Below, piece after piece: positions 5,723 to 15,860 of a stretch of DNA of 21,409 bases. A program made the position numbers and the translations under genes. Source of the DNA: DATJWY01 sp035500775 (GTDB lineage: Bacteria; Pseudomonadota; Alphaproteobacteria; Acetobacterales; Acetobacteraceae); the NCBI GenBank assembly GCA_035500775.1, contig DATJWY010000180.1, positions 1 to 21,409 of the forward strand, read 5' to 3'. Below the pieces are notes generated by a model. The model did not search any database. It was given only the letters and a program-made list of their open reading frames with translations, and was not told the DNA's origin. Numbering within the stretch: the first letter of the stretch is position 1; each line of letters begins with the position of its first letter.

Positions 5723-7990
5723 TCAGTCCTGCGACACCCGATCCAGCCGTTTCGGCAGTGGCCGGGGCACGGGCACCGCCACCACTGGCCCGTGCAGCGC
5801 CGAGCCACGCCCCGAGAGCGACGGGTTGGTCATGAAGTAATCATGCGCCGACACGGGTTTTGCCCCCGGCGCCAGGCGCCGCCATGTTCCCGCCTGGGTC
5901 AGTTCCCAGCTTTGCAGCGTGTCCTTCAGGTTCACGACCATGATCTGGTCGAGCACCTGTGCGTGCACCGTCGGGTTACGGATGGGCACGAAGGTTTCCA
6001 CGCGCCAGTCCATGTTCCGCCCCATCCAGTCGGCGCTGCTGATAAACACCTTCGCGTGCCGGCTCGGCAGGCGGTGGCCGTTGCCGAAGACGCAGATGCG
6101 GCTGTGTTCCAGGAACCGGCCGACGATCGACTTGATGCGGATATTCTCCGAGAGTCCCGGCACGCCGGGCCGGAGGCAGCATATGCCGCGGATCACGCCC
6201 ATGATGTGCACCCCGGCCTGGGATGCCTCGTAGAGCTTGTCGATCAGTTGCTCATCCACGAGGCTGTTCATCTTCAGCCAGATGGCGGCGGGCTTGCCGG
6301 CGCGGGCGAATGCGATTTCCTGGTCGATCAGCCCGAGCAGCGTGTTGCGCAGGGTGAGCGGGCTGAAGGACAGCGCGTCCATCTTCCCCGGTTTGGCGTA
6401 GCCGGTCATGTAGTTGAACAGCCGCGCCGCGTCCCGCGTCAGATCCGGGTCGCAGGTGAAGAAGCTGAGGTCGGTGTAGATGCGCGCGGTGATCGGGTGG
6501 TAGTTGCCCGTGCCGAAATGCGCGTAGGAGCGCATCGCCCCGCCTTCCCGCCGCACCACCAAGCTGATCTTGGCGTGCGTCTTCAGCTCGACGAAGCCAT
6601 AGACCACCTGCACGCCCGCCGCCTCCAGCGTGCGGGCGAGGCGGATATTCGCCTCCTCGTCGAAGCGCGCCTTCAGCTCCACCATGGCGGTGACGGATTT
6701 GCCGGCCTCCGCCGCCTCGATCAGCGCCTTGACGATCGGGCTGTCGCGGCTGGTGCGGTAGAGCGTCTGCTTGACCGCGATCACCGCCGGGTCCTGCGCC
6801 GCCTCGCGCAGGAACTGCACGACGACGTCGAAAGTCTCGAATGGGTGGTGGACAATGATGTCCTTGGCGCGGATGGCGGCGAAGCAGTCTCCGCCGAAAT
6901 CGCGGATGCGTTCCGGGAAGCGCGGCGTGTAGGGCGGGAAGAGCAGGTCCGGCCGGTCCTCGACGATCAGCTGCTTGAGGTCGGTGACGCCGAGGATGCC
7001 GTGCTGCACGGTCAGTTCGTCGCGCGGCGCGTCGAGATTGTCGGCGACGAGGCGGATGAGTTCCTCCGGCATCCGCGCATCCACCCCGAGATGGATGACG
7101 ACGCCCCGCCGGCGCCGTTTCAGCGCCGTCTCGTAGGAGCGGACAAGATCCTCCGCCTCTTCCTCGAACTCGATGTCGGTGTCGCGGATCAGGCGGAACA
7201 GGCCGCGGCCGGTGACCTGGAAGCCGGGGAAGATGCGATCGAGGAAGAGGCCGACCAGGTCCTCCAGCATAAGGAAGCGGATCGGGCGCTCGGCGACGCT
7301 GAGCACGCCATCGGTGCCCGGGCCGGCCGGCTGCGGCTCGCTGCCGAGCGGCGGCAGGCGGATGAAGCGGTCCACCTGCGCCGGCAGCGGGATCAGGCCG
7401 CGCATGGCCTGCCCGTCCTCCACCCGCTGCAATTGCAGCGCCATCACCAGACCCATGTTGGGGATGAAGGGGAAGGGGTGCGCCGGGTCTATGGCGAGCG
7501 GCGTCAGCACCGGGAAGACGCGCTCCATGAACCAGCTTTCGAGCCAGTGCAGATCCTCGGGCGAGAGGCTGGCGGGATCGCACACCTCCATGCCGTCGCG
7601 CTTGAGCAGGGCGCGCAGGTCGATCCAGACCCGTTGCTGCGACTGCAGCAGGGCGCGGACGCGGTCGTTGATGGCGGTGAGTTGCTGTGCCGGGGTGCGG
7701 CCGTCCGGCGAGCGCTTGCTCACTCCGGCGCGCGCCTGCCCGATCAGGCCGGCGACGCGGACCGAGAAGAACTCGTCCAGGTTGGAAGCGCTGATCGAGA
7801 GGAAACGGAGCCGCTCCAGCAGCGGGTGGCGCGGGTTCTCCGCCTCGTCCACCACGCGCTGGTTGAAATCGAGCCAGGACAATTCGCGATTGATGAAGCG
7901 CTCGGGATCGTCCGTGGTGATCGTCTGGATGGCCGCGCGGGTCTCCTGCCGGGTGCGGGGCGGTTTTTCGTCTTCGGTAATCCGGTCCAT
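5723..7990 (-). CDS. ppk: Polyphosphate kinase 1
   Basis: The 755-residue enzyme reversibly transfers the gamma-phosphate of ATP onto polyphosphate, by way of a phosphohistidine. The usual domain order is present. The N-terminal domain carries RFINRELSWLDFN (31-43). A head domain follows, then two phospholipase-D-like C-terminal domains. His472 in ELKTHAKISLV aligns with the autophosphorylated His435 of E. coli PPK, and His491 in SYAHFGTGNYHP with its second essential His. The C1/C2 signature includes SRHAKVFISSADWMGRN (643-659). The length is slightly above the common 690-720 residues because of a proline-rich C-terminal tail. The start is ATG 7990, 91 bp after the hdaA stop on the same strand, so co-transcription with hdaA is likely. 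Confidence 0.96.
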   Translation of the reverse strand: MDRITEDEKPPRTRQETRAAIQTITTDDPERFINRELSWLDFNQRVVDEAENPRHPLLERLRFLSISASNLDEFFSVRVAGLIGQARAGVSKRSPDGRTPAQQLTAINDRVRALLQSQQRVWIDLRALLKRDGMEVCDPASLSPEDLHWLESWFMERVFPVLTPLAIDPAHPFPFIPNMGLVMALQLQRVEDGQAMRGLIPLPAQVDRFIRLPPLGSEPQPAGPGTDGVLSVAERPIRFLMLEDLVGLFLDRIFPGFQVTGRGLFRLIRDTDIEFEEEAEDLVRSYETALKRRRRGVVIHLGVDARMPEELIRLVADNLDAPRDELTVQHGILGVTDLKQLIVEDRPDLLFPPYTPRFPERIRDFGGDCFAAIRAKDIIVHHPFETFDVVVQFLREAAQDPAVIAVKQTLYRTSRDSPIVKALIEAAEAGKSVTAMVELKARFDEEANIRLARTLEAAGVQVVYGFVELKTHAKISLVVRREGGAMRSYAHFGTGNYHPITARIYTDLSFFTCDPDLTRDAARLFNYMTGYAKPGKMDALSFSPLTLRNTLLGLIDQEIAFARAGKPAAIWLKMNSLVDEQLIDKLYEASQAGVHIMGVIRGICCLRPGVPGLSENIRIKSIVGRFLEHSRICVFGNGHRLPSRHAKVFISSADWMGRNMDWRVETFVPIRNPTVHAQVLDQIMVVNLKDTLQSWELTQAGTWRRLAPGAKPVSAHDYFMTNPSLSGRGSALHGPVVAVPVPRPLPKRLDRVSQD

Positions 7991-8081
7991 GCGGGGCAGC
8001 CTACGGGTTCGTCGGCGTTAAGTCGATCATAGCAGGAGATAAGGCGCAATCCGCGCCGCGCGGTCCTGTGTCGCGGGATAT

Positions 8082-8801
8082 TCACAGCAGGGCGGGCGGT
8101 TCCGGGCTCTCTCCGGCCGGGGCTGCGTCCTCCGCCTCGCCGGTCATGTCGGCCAGCACGGCGGCGGCGAGGGGGCGGGTGACGCGGCCGCCGGAGGCGA
8201 GGGCCGCGCGGTCGAGTCGCGCCGCCGCCTCGCGCAGCGCCGCGCCGGTGCGGGGCAGGCGGGGCAGCAGCCAGTCCTGCAGGGCCGGCGGCACCGTGAG
8301 TTGCCGCTCGGCGAGCAGCCGGGCGAACAGGGCGCGCAGCAGCGTCTCCTCCGGCGGGCGCAGCCGCACGGCGGTGGTGGCGCGCAGCCGGCTCGCGAGG
8401 TCGGGCAGCGGCACCGGCCAGCGCGCTGGCGGCTCCCGCCCCGCGAGCAGCACCGGCAGCCCGGCTTCCGCGGCGGCGTTCAGCAGGTGCAGGAGGGCGG
8501 TGGGCTCCGGCGCGGCGTCGGCGTCATCCACCGCGACGCCGCCCCCTTCCGGCAGCGGGACGAGGCCGCGCACCATTTCCCCCGGCAGCAGGGTGGCGGC
8601 GTTCCGCTCCGCCCAGGCATGCAGCAGATGGGTCTTGCCGCTGCCTTCCTCGCCCCAGAGGGCGAGCCGGTGCCCCGGCCAGCTCGCCGGGCGGGCAAGC
8701 CAGGCCAGGGCCTCGGCATTGCTTTCGGCCGGCAGGTAGTCGGCCGCCGAGAAGAGCGGCGCGTGCCGGAACGGCAAGGCGAGTTGGCGCATCGCGGTCA
8801 T
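8082..8801 (-). CDS. hdaA: HdaA, regulatory inactivator of DnaA
   Basis: This 239-residue DnaA-like AAA+ protein has no DNA-binding domain. In the family it works with the DNA-loaded sliding clamp to trigger ATP hydrolysis on DnaA and so prevent re-initiation. The sequence shows a clamp-binding peptide QLALPF (6-11), a Walker A motif GEEGSGKT (50-57), a Walker B-like VAVDDADA (89-96), and a sensor/arginine region SRLRATTAVRLRPP (137-150). The start ATG 8801-8799 overlaps the stop of the upstream transporter gene as ATGA, so translation is probably coupled. A longer in-frame extension upstream reads through the transporter gene and is not real. A second ATG three codons in is an equally acceptable start. 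Confidence 0.9.
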   Translation of the reverse strand: MTAMRQLALPFRHAPLFSAADYLPAESNAEALAWLARPASWPGHRLALWGEEGSGKTHLLHAWAERNAATLLPGEMVRGLVPLPEGGGVAVDDADAAPEPTALLHLLNAAAEAGLPVLLAGREPPARWPVPLPDLASRLRATTAVRLRPPEETLLRALFARLLAERQLTVPPALQDWLLPRLPRTGAALREAAARLDRAALASGGRVTRPLAAAVLADMTGEAEDAAPAGESPEPPALL

Positions 8802-9994
8802 GGATCGAGGTAGAGCGGGCTTTTGAGGTAGCGCCGCAGCCAGAACCGCGCCAGCACCCCGATGGTCGCCGCGGCGGGGACGGCGAGCATGATGCCGAGG
8901 AAGCCGAAGGCGGCGCCGCCGGCGAACAGGGCGAAGATCACCCAGACGGCGTGCAGTTCCACGCGGTCGCCGAGGAAGCGCGGATAGATCACGTACCCTT
9001 CCAGGATCTGCCCGAGCAGGAACACGGCGACGACGCGCAGCACCCCGCCCCAGGTGGGGAATTGCGCGAAGGCGAGGCCGATCGAGGCCACCCCGCCGGT
9101 GATGGTGCCGACATAGGGGATGAAGGAGAGCAGCCCGGCGGTGAGGCCGATGATGAGGCCGAGATCCAGCCCGACCAGCGAGAGGCCGGTGGCATAGAAG
9201 ATGGCGAGCAGCACGCAGCACATCGCCTGTCCGCGCACCCAGGCGGAGAGGATGCGGTCCACTTCCCGCGCCTGCGCGCGCAGCACCGCCTGGTAGCGCC
9301 GGGGTAGCCAGGAATCGATGCGGGCCAGCATGGAAGGCCAGTCCCGCAGCACGTAGAAGGCCACGACCGGCGTCACCACCACCAGGGAGATGACGTTGAA
9401 CAGCGCGAAGCCGCTGCCGACGATGCGGGAGAGGGCGCCGGCGAGGAAGCTGAGCATGGCGCCGGCCTGGCCGCTGACGAGGTCGCGCAGCCGTTCATCG
9501 ACGTAGCGCGAGCCGAGGTGGTCCTGCAGCTGGCGGATCACCTCGCCGGCGAAGTGGCGCAGTGCCTGGGCGTAGTTCGGCAGCCGGCCGATCAGCAGGC
9601 CGAGCTGGTTCAGCAGCAGCGGATAGAACAGCAGCGCGAACAGCAGGCCGGCGGCGATCAGCCCGAGCACGAGCAGCAGGGAGGCGAGGCCGCGCGGCAG
9701 CCCTGCGCGGTTCAGCTGGGTGCAGAACGGGTCCAGCACATAGGCGATGATGCCGGCGGTGACGAAGGGCAGCAGGATCGAGGCGAAGAGCCGCAGCACC
9801 AGCCAGGTCGCGATCAGCAGCCCGGCGAGCAGGGCGGCGCGTTGCAGCCGCGTGGCGTGCGCTTGCGGCGGGACCATCCAGGCGCCAGCCGGCGGCTGGC
9901 CAGGGGGGGGTGGCGCGGGCGGGACCGGCCGCGCCGGCGCGCCGGCGTCTGGCGGCTCGCCGGGGCGGGCGACGTCTTCCGGTGGCGGGGTCAC
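8798..9994 (-). CDS. AI-2E/PerM family membrane transporter
   Basis: The 398-residue inner-membrane protein has a proline-rich cytoplasmic N-terminus (1-40). Hydrophobic segments follow at about 54-66, 72-90, 103-126, 196-214, 258-300, 319-335 and 345-385. The family signature is clear: GLLSFIPYVGTITG (287-300), LEGYVIYPRFLGDRVELHA (331-349), and a final GFLGIMLAVPAAA segment. The family includes autoinducer-2 exporters and cation/H+ antiporters, so the substrate cannot be assigned. The start taken is GTG 9994, without a clear ribosome binding site; ATG 9877 (Met40), just before the first membrane segment, is an alternative. The gene heads the transporter-hdaA-ppk1 series. Confidence 0.88.
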   Translation of the reverse strand: MTPPPEDVARPGEPPDAGAPARPVPPAPPPPGQPPAGAWMVPPQAHATRLQRAALLAGLLIATWLVLRLFASILLPFVTAGIIAYVLDPFCTQLNRAGLPRGLASLLLVLGLIAAGLLFALLFYPLLLNQLGLLIGRLPNYAQALRHFAGEVIRQLQDHLGSRYVDERLRDLVSGQAGAMLSFLAGALSRIVGSGFALFNVISLVVVTPVVAFYVLRDWPSMLARIDSWLPRRYQAVLRAQAREVDRILSAWVRGQAMCCVLLAIFYATGLSLVGLDLGLIIGLTAGLLSFIPYVGTITGGVASIGLAFAQFPTWGGVLRVVAVFLLGQILEGYVIYPRFLGDRVELHAVWVIFALFAGGAAFGFLGIMLAVPAAATIGVLARFWLRRYLKSPLYLDP

Positions 9995-10193
9995 GGACGG
10001 CGGGGCCGGGCAAAACGGGCGCGCGCGGGCATGGCCCCCGGACGGTTGCCCGGGCTCTCCCTCCGCCAGCTCAGAAGACGCGTGACCCGGTGGTTCCCCA
10101 TGGCATCATTCTAGCCTATCACCACGCGGGCGCGAGCGCCGGTTCAGGGTGAAATGTCAAAGCCCCCGGTCGGCTCGCCGGGCGGAGAGCGTC

Positions 10194-11261
10194 ATGAGCA
10201 AGTCGGATTCGACCGGCGGAACCACCTATCGCGACGCTGGCGTTGATATCGACGCCGGCGATGCGTTCGTCGATGAGATCCGGCACGACACCCGTGCCAC
10301 CAATCGCGCGGGTGTGCTCGGGGCCATCGGCGGATTCGGCGCGTTGTTCGACCCCAGGGCGGCCGGCTACCAGGACCCGGTGCTGGTTTCCTCCACCGAC
10401 GGCGTCGGCACCAAGCTGCTCGTCGCCATCGAGACCGGGCGGCACGACACGGTCGGCATCGATCTCGTGGCGATGTGCGTCAACGATCTCGTGGTGCAGG
10501 GCGCCGAGCCGCTGTTCTTCCTCGATTATTTCGCCACCGGCCGGCTTGAGGTGAAGCAGGCGGCGCGGGTGGTGCGCGGCATCGCCGAGGGCTGCCTGCT
10601 CGCCGGCTGCGCCCTGGTGGGCGGCGAGACGGCGGAGATGCCGGGCCTCTATGGCGCCGGGCATTACGACCTGGCCGGCTTCGCGGTCGGTGCCGCCGAG
10701 CGGGGCACGCTGCTGCCCGCCGGCGTCGAGGTCGGCGACGCCATCCTCGGCCTGACGAGCACCGGCGTGCATTCCAACGGCTTCTCGCTGGTGCGCCGCA
10801 TTCGCGAGATGAGCGGCCTGGCCTGGGAGGCGGAGGCGCCGTTCGCGCACGGCCAGACGCTGGCCGAGGCGCTGCTGATGCCGACGCGCATCTATGTGAA
10901 GTCGGTGCTGGCGCTGCACCGCGCCGGGCTGCTGCGCGCCGCGGCGCACATCACCGGCGGCGGCCTGCCCGGCAACCTGCCGCGCGTGCTGCCCGAGGGC
11001 ACCATCGCCGCGATCGACGATCAGGCCTGGACCGTGCCGCCGATGTTCCGCTGGCTCGCCAAGGTCGGCCATGTCGATGCGGAGGAGATGCTGCGCGTGT
11101 TCAACTGCGGCATCGGCATGGCGCTCGTCGTCTCCGACGTGGCGGCCGCCTGCGCCCTGCTCGCCGAGCATGGCGAGGAGGCGCGGGTGATCGGCCATAT
11201 CGAGCGCGGCGCCGGCCCGGCCAGCGTGCGGCTCGCGCCCGCCGCCGACTGGCTGGCATGA
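10194..11261 (+). CDS. purM: Phosphoribosylformylglycinamidine cyclo-ligase (AIR synthetase)
   Basis: The 355-residue enzyme closes the imidazole ring of AIR from FGAM and ATP, the fifth step of purine synthesis. Family motifs are present: STDGVGTKLL (67-76), AMCVNDLVVQGAEPLFFLDY (93-112), GGETAEMPGLY (143-153), TSTGVHSNGFSL (188-199) and later ITGGGLPGNLPR. ATG 10194 is chosen because GGAGAG lies about 6 bp upstream and the preceding residues, read from a GTG at 10149, do not look like PurM. The gene diverges from the transporter gene across about 200 bp and overlaps purN by 4 bp. Confidence 0.96.
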   Translation: MSKSDSTGGTTYRDAGVDIDAGDAFVDEIRHDTRATNRAGVLGAIGGFGALFDPRAAGYQDPVLVSSTDGVGTKLLVAIETGRHDTVGIDLVAMCVNDLVVQGAEPLFFLDYFATGRLEVKQAARVVRGIAEGCLLAGCALVGGETAEMPGLYGAGHYDLAGFAVGAAERGTLLPAGVEVGDAILGLTSTGVHSNGFSLVRRIREMSGLAWEAEAPFAHGQTLAEALLMPTRIYVKSVLALHRAGLLRAAAHITGGGLPGNLPRVLPEGTIAAIDDQAWTVPPMFRWLAKVGHVDAEEMLRVFNCGIGMALVVSDVAAACALLAEHGEEARVIGHIERGAGPASVRLAPAADWLA

Positions 11262-11944
11262 GGCCCGGGACGGCGGACGCCCCCCGCGCGGCGTCCTCTC
11301 CGGAACGGCGGACCCGCGTCGCTGTCCTGATCAGCGGCCGCGGGTCCAACATGACGGCGCTGCTCAAGGCCGTCGCGGCGCCGGATTATCCGGCGGAGAT
11401 CGTGCTCGTCCTCTCCAACCGGCCGGATGCGGCGGGGCTCGCCGTCGCCGCCGCTGCCGGGGTCGAGACGCTCTGCATCGACCATCGCGATTTCGGCCGC
11501 GACCGCGCCGCGCATGAGGCGGCGATCGAGGCGGCGCTGGTCGCGCGCGGGGTCGAGATCGTCTGCCTCGCCGGCTATATGCGGCTGCTCACCCCGTTCC
11601 TGGTCGGGCGCTGGCAGGGGCGGATGCTGAACATCCATCCGAGCCTGCTGCCGGCCTTTCCGGGACTCGACACCCATCAGCGGGCGATCGATGCCGGGGT
11701 GAAGCTGCATGGCTGCACGGTGCATCTCGTCACCGATGTGATGGATCAGGGGCCGATCCTGGCCCAGGCGGCGGTGCCGGTGCTGCCGGATGACAGCGAG
11801 GAGACCCTGGCCGCGCGCGTGCTGGCGCAGGAGCACCGGCTGTATCCGCTGGCGCTGCGCCTGCACGTGACCGGCGCCACGGGCGGGGTGGATGCCGGGG
11901 CGGCGCTGCTCAATCCCTTGCCGGATCACCCGTCCGGCGTCTAA
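11258..11944 (+). CDS. purN: Phosphoribosylglycinamide formyltransferase
   Basis: The 228-residue enzyme transfers a formyl group from 10-formyl-THF to GAR in purine synthesis. The N-terminus has VAVLISGRGSNMTALL (21-36). The catalytic residues equivalent to E. coli Asn106, His108 and Asp144 are Asn125 and His127 (MLNIHPSLLPAFPG) and Asp163 (VTDVMDQGPIL). An N-terminal extension of about 18 residues precedes the Rossmann core. ATG 11258 overlaps the purM stop as ATGA, so the two purine enzymes are translationally coupled. Confidence 0.96.
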   Translation: MRPGTADAPRAASSPERRTRVAVLISGRGSNMTALLKAVAAPDYPAEIVLVLSNRPDAAGLAVAAAAGVETLCIDHRDFGRDRAAHEAAIEAALVARGVEIVCLAGYMRLLTPFLVGRWQGRMLNIHPSLLPAFPGLDTHQRAIDAGVKLHGCTVHLVTDVMDQGPILAQAAVPVLPDDSEETLAARVLAQEHRLYPLALRLHVTGATGGVDAGAALLNPLPDHPSGV

Positions 11945-12013
11945 AAATATGCGACATCCGGGTTTCATCGTGCTCCGCTTCCGCCGCCGCGCTTCCTCCG
12001 CTGGAGACAAGAC

Positions 12014-12172
12014 ATGGCCGAGCCAACGCCCGTTCCCGCCGCTGGTCCCGTCACGGCCGAGGCGTTCATTGCCGACCGTCAGCAATTCTGGATGGCCTTC
12101 ATCCATCTCGCGGGCTACGGCGTCGCGGGGGTGGTCGTTTTGCTGATCCTGCTCGCCGTCTTTCTCGTCTGA
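12014..12172 (+). CDS. Small membrane protein, probable aa3-type cytochrome c oxidase subunit IV
   Basis: This 52-residue protein has a polar N-terminal half (containing AEAFIADRQQFWMAFIHLAG) and one membrane helix (about 35-52, GVAGVVVLLILLAVFLV). Length and layout match the short alphaproteobacterial aa3-type cytochrome c oxidase subunit IV family (PF07835-like), a single-helix accessory subunit. The ATG at 12014 follows GGAGA (12003-12007) by 6 bp, which supports real translation. The main oxidase genes are not in the window, but the copper chaperones Sco and PCuAC are just downstream on the other strand, which supports the assignment. The family call rests on a short sequence. Confidence 0.65.
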   Translation: MAEPTPVPAAGPVTAEAFIADRQQFWMAFIHLAGYGVAGVVVLLILLAVFLV

Positions 12173-12207
12173 TACCAACGGCCGTATGTCTTGACCGGTC
12201 GAGAAAA

Positions 12208-12335
12208 GGCCAGGGCTCTGCCCTGGACCCGCTGGGGACAAGTCCCCAGACCCCATTATTTGAATTACACTTAAACTGATGGGGGTCTGGGGCATCAAGG
12301 CCCCAGTGGGGGTCCAGGGGGCAAAGCCCCCTGAT
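12208..12335. repeat. Composite palindromic repeat, copy C
   Basis: The left arm has CCAGGGC-TCT-GCCCTGG (12210-12226) and CTGGGGAC-AA-GTCCCCAG (12232-12249). The right arm has CTGGGGC-ATCAAG-GCCCCAG (12287-12306) and CAGGGGGC-AAA-GCCCCCTG (12315-12333). The spacer is AT-rich (about 12255-12280). The inner palindromes are of the CTGGGG type rather than the CCAAAGG type of copies B and E. It lies between the convergent small oxidase-subunit gene and the sco gene. Confidence 0.88.
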
Positions 12336-12365
12336 CTTCGCATAACACCCCCTGCCTTTGGGGGG

Positions 12366-12947
12366 CTACGCCCCGAGGCCGCGCAGCTTCGTCGCGATGT
12401 CCTGCGGCTTGCTGTCATCGCCCAGCACGGTGACGAAATCCCCGTCCGGCCCCATCACATAGATGACCGAGCTGTGGTCCATCTCATAGCCGCCATCCTT
12501 GGTCGGGTGGCGGGCGGCATAGACCCGGTAGGCCCGTTCCGCATCCGCCACCTGCGCCGCGGTGCCGGAAAGCCCGGTGATGCGCGGGTCGAAGGCGTGG
12601 ACATAGTCGCGCACCACCTCCGGCGTGTCGCGCTCGGGATCGACGGTGATGAACACCGGGGCGACATGCGCGGCGTGCTCCTGGCCGAGCGCGTCCAGCG
12701 CCTGGGTGAGGGTGGTCAGCGTCGTCGGGCAGACATCGGGGCAGTGGGTGTAGCCAAAATAGACCAGCATCCAGCGGCCGCGGAATGTCTGGTCGGTTAC
12801 GACATGGCCGCCGCCATCACTGAGCGTGAAGGGGCCGCCGATCCGTGCCGTGCCCTGGCGCGACAGGAGGTCCGGCCCGAACACCACGGCGAGGCCACCG
12901 AGCAGGATGGCGATGGTGAGCACCGCCAGGACCACGCTGCGCCGCAT
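12366..12947 (-). CDS. SCO1/SenC family copper chaperone
   Basis: The 193-residue protein is anchored by one N-terminal membrane segment (about 5-24) and faces the periplasm. It has a thioredoxin-like fold with the copper-binding CPDVC motif (Cys69, Cys73) and the distant His158 ligand in MDHSS. The family inserts or reduces the CuA centre of cytochrome c oxidase subunit II. The gene lies 61 bp downstream of the PCu(A)C gene on the same strand, and the two chaperones act together at the CuA site in other bacteria. All three metal ligands are present, so it should be functional. Confidence 0.93.
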   Translation of the reverse strand: MRRSVVLAVLTIAILLGGLAVVFGPDLLSRQGTARIGGPFTLSDGGGHVVTDQTFRGRWMLVYFGYTHCPDVCPTTLTTLTQALDALGQEHAAHVAPVFITVDPERDTPEVVRDYVHAFDPRITGLSGTAAQVADAERAYRVYAARHPTKDGGYEMDHSSVIYVMGPDGDFVTVLGDDSKPQDIATKLRGLGA

Positions 12948-13008
12948 CGCCGGGATCAGCGCACCGCTCCCGGCGTGATGTCCCGGTCCGTCGCCGGCCC
13001 GCGCCGCA

Positions 13009-13539
13009 TCATCGGGTCTGATCCATCGTGCCGTGATCCATCATCTCATCCCGTCGCCCTGCATCATGCCGTCCTAACATTGCCGTGTCGCGCTGCATCG
13101 TCGCATTCGCGCCCAGCTTTTCGACCCCGGCGAGGACCTCCACCGTGCCCGCCTTCTCGAAGCTGAGATCGAGCGTCACGGTCTGGCCGGCCACCAGCGG
13201 ATGATGCAGCCCTATCAGCATGATATGGAAACCGCCGGGACGCAGCGTCACCGTCTGCCCCGCCGGCAGCGGGATGCCGCCCGGCACATCACGCATACGG
13301 CTGACCCCGTTCTCCTTCACCGTTTCATGCAGGGACGCATGGTCCGCCATCGGGCTGCCGACCCCGATCAGCCGGTCGCCGCCCGGGCTGCGCAGCGTGA
13401 GATAGACGGCGGCGTCGGTTTGGTGCGGCGCGGTTGCCCGCGCCCAGGGACGCTCCACCTGCACCTGGGGCGCGGCCATGGCAGGCAGGCTGAACCCCAT
13501 GCAGAGCAGGGCAGGCAGAAGGCGGGAACAATGGGTCAT
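13009..13539 (-). CDS. Periplasmic copper chaperone PCu(A)C
   Basis: The 176-residue precursor has a signal peptide (about 1-22, cleavage probably after AMA). The mature cupredoxin-like domain carries the Cu(I) ligands His71, Met82, His105 and Met107, in a His-x10-Met-x22-His-x-Met layout close to the family motif. The C-terminal tail (148-176) is rich in Met, His and Asp and could be a second copper site. The protein delivers copper to the CuA site of cytochrome oxidase. The start is ATG 13539, with GGAGA about 8 bp upstream. It is first in an operon with sco and has a promoter-like sequence upstream. Confidence 0.92.
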   Translation of the reverse strand: MTHCSRLLPALLCMGFSLPAMAAPQVQVERPWARATAPHQTDAAVYLTLRSPGGDRLIGVGSPMADHASLHETVKENGVSRMRDVPGGIPLPAGQTVTLRPGGFHIMLIGLHHPLVAGQTVTLDLSFEKAGTVEVLAGVEKLGANATMQRDTAMLGRHDAGRRDEMMDHGTMDQTR

Positions 13540-13576
13540 GGCGGAGATCTCCAGGCCTCGAACGTCCTCTGCTCCT

Positions 13577-13605
13577 TATATAGCGCAAAACCGGGCCTGG
13601 TTCAG
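13577..13605 (-). promoter_or_regulatory. Candidate sigma70-type promoter for the PCuAC-Sco operon
   Basis: On the minus strand CTGAAC (13605-13600) and TATATA (13582-13577) are separated by 17 bp. An AT-rich hexamer like this stands out in such GC-rich DNA. It lies about 38 bp upstream of the PCuAC start codon, which would leave a short leader carrying the GGAGA ribosome binding site. Confidence 0.45.
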
Positions 13606-13683
13606 GGGGAGGGCTTCCGTGCCCGCTCCGGCTTATATTGGCGCCGTTCGGACCCAATCTTGCGGGTCAGGAGTTCCAGCCGC

Positions 13684-15858
<2,175 letters not shown>

Positions 15859-15860
15859 GC

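Noticed and set aside
5792..8032. Plus-strand 746-codon frame opposite ppk1
   Set aside because: It is antisense to an unambiguous polyphosphate kinase, is rich in His/Arg/Gln with no domain-like pattern, and is the expected shadow of GC-rich codon use.
10149..10193. Upstream GTG start for purM
   Set aside because: The extra 15 residues are not PurM-like, and the ATG at 10194 has a well-spaced GGAGAG.
13201..13683. Long upstream extension of the uvrB frame
   Set aside because: It overlaps the PCu(A)C gene on the other strand and is not UvrB-like; ATG 13684 has AGGAG upstream.
13540..13683. LexA/SOS box upstream of uvrB
   Set aside because: I looked for the alphaproteobacterial GTTC-N7-GTTC pattern and found only single GTTC words at wrong spacing. 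None was found before uvrC either.
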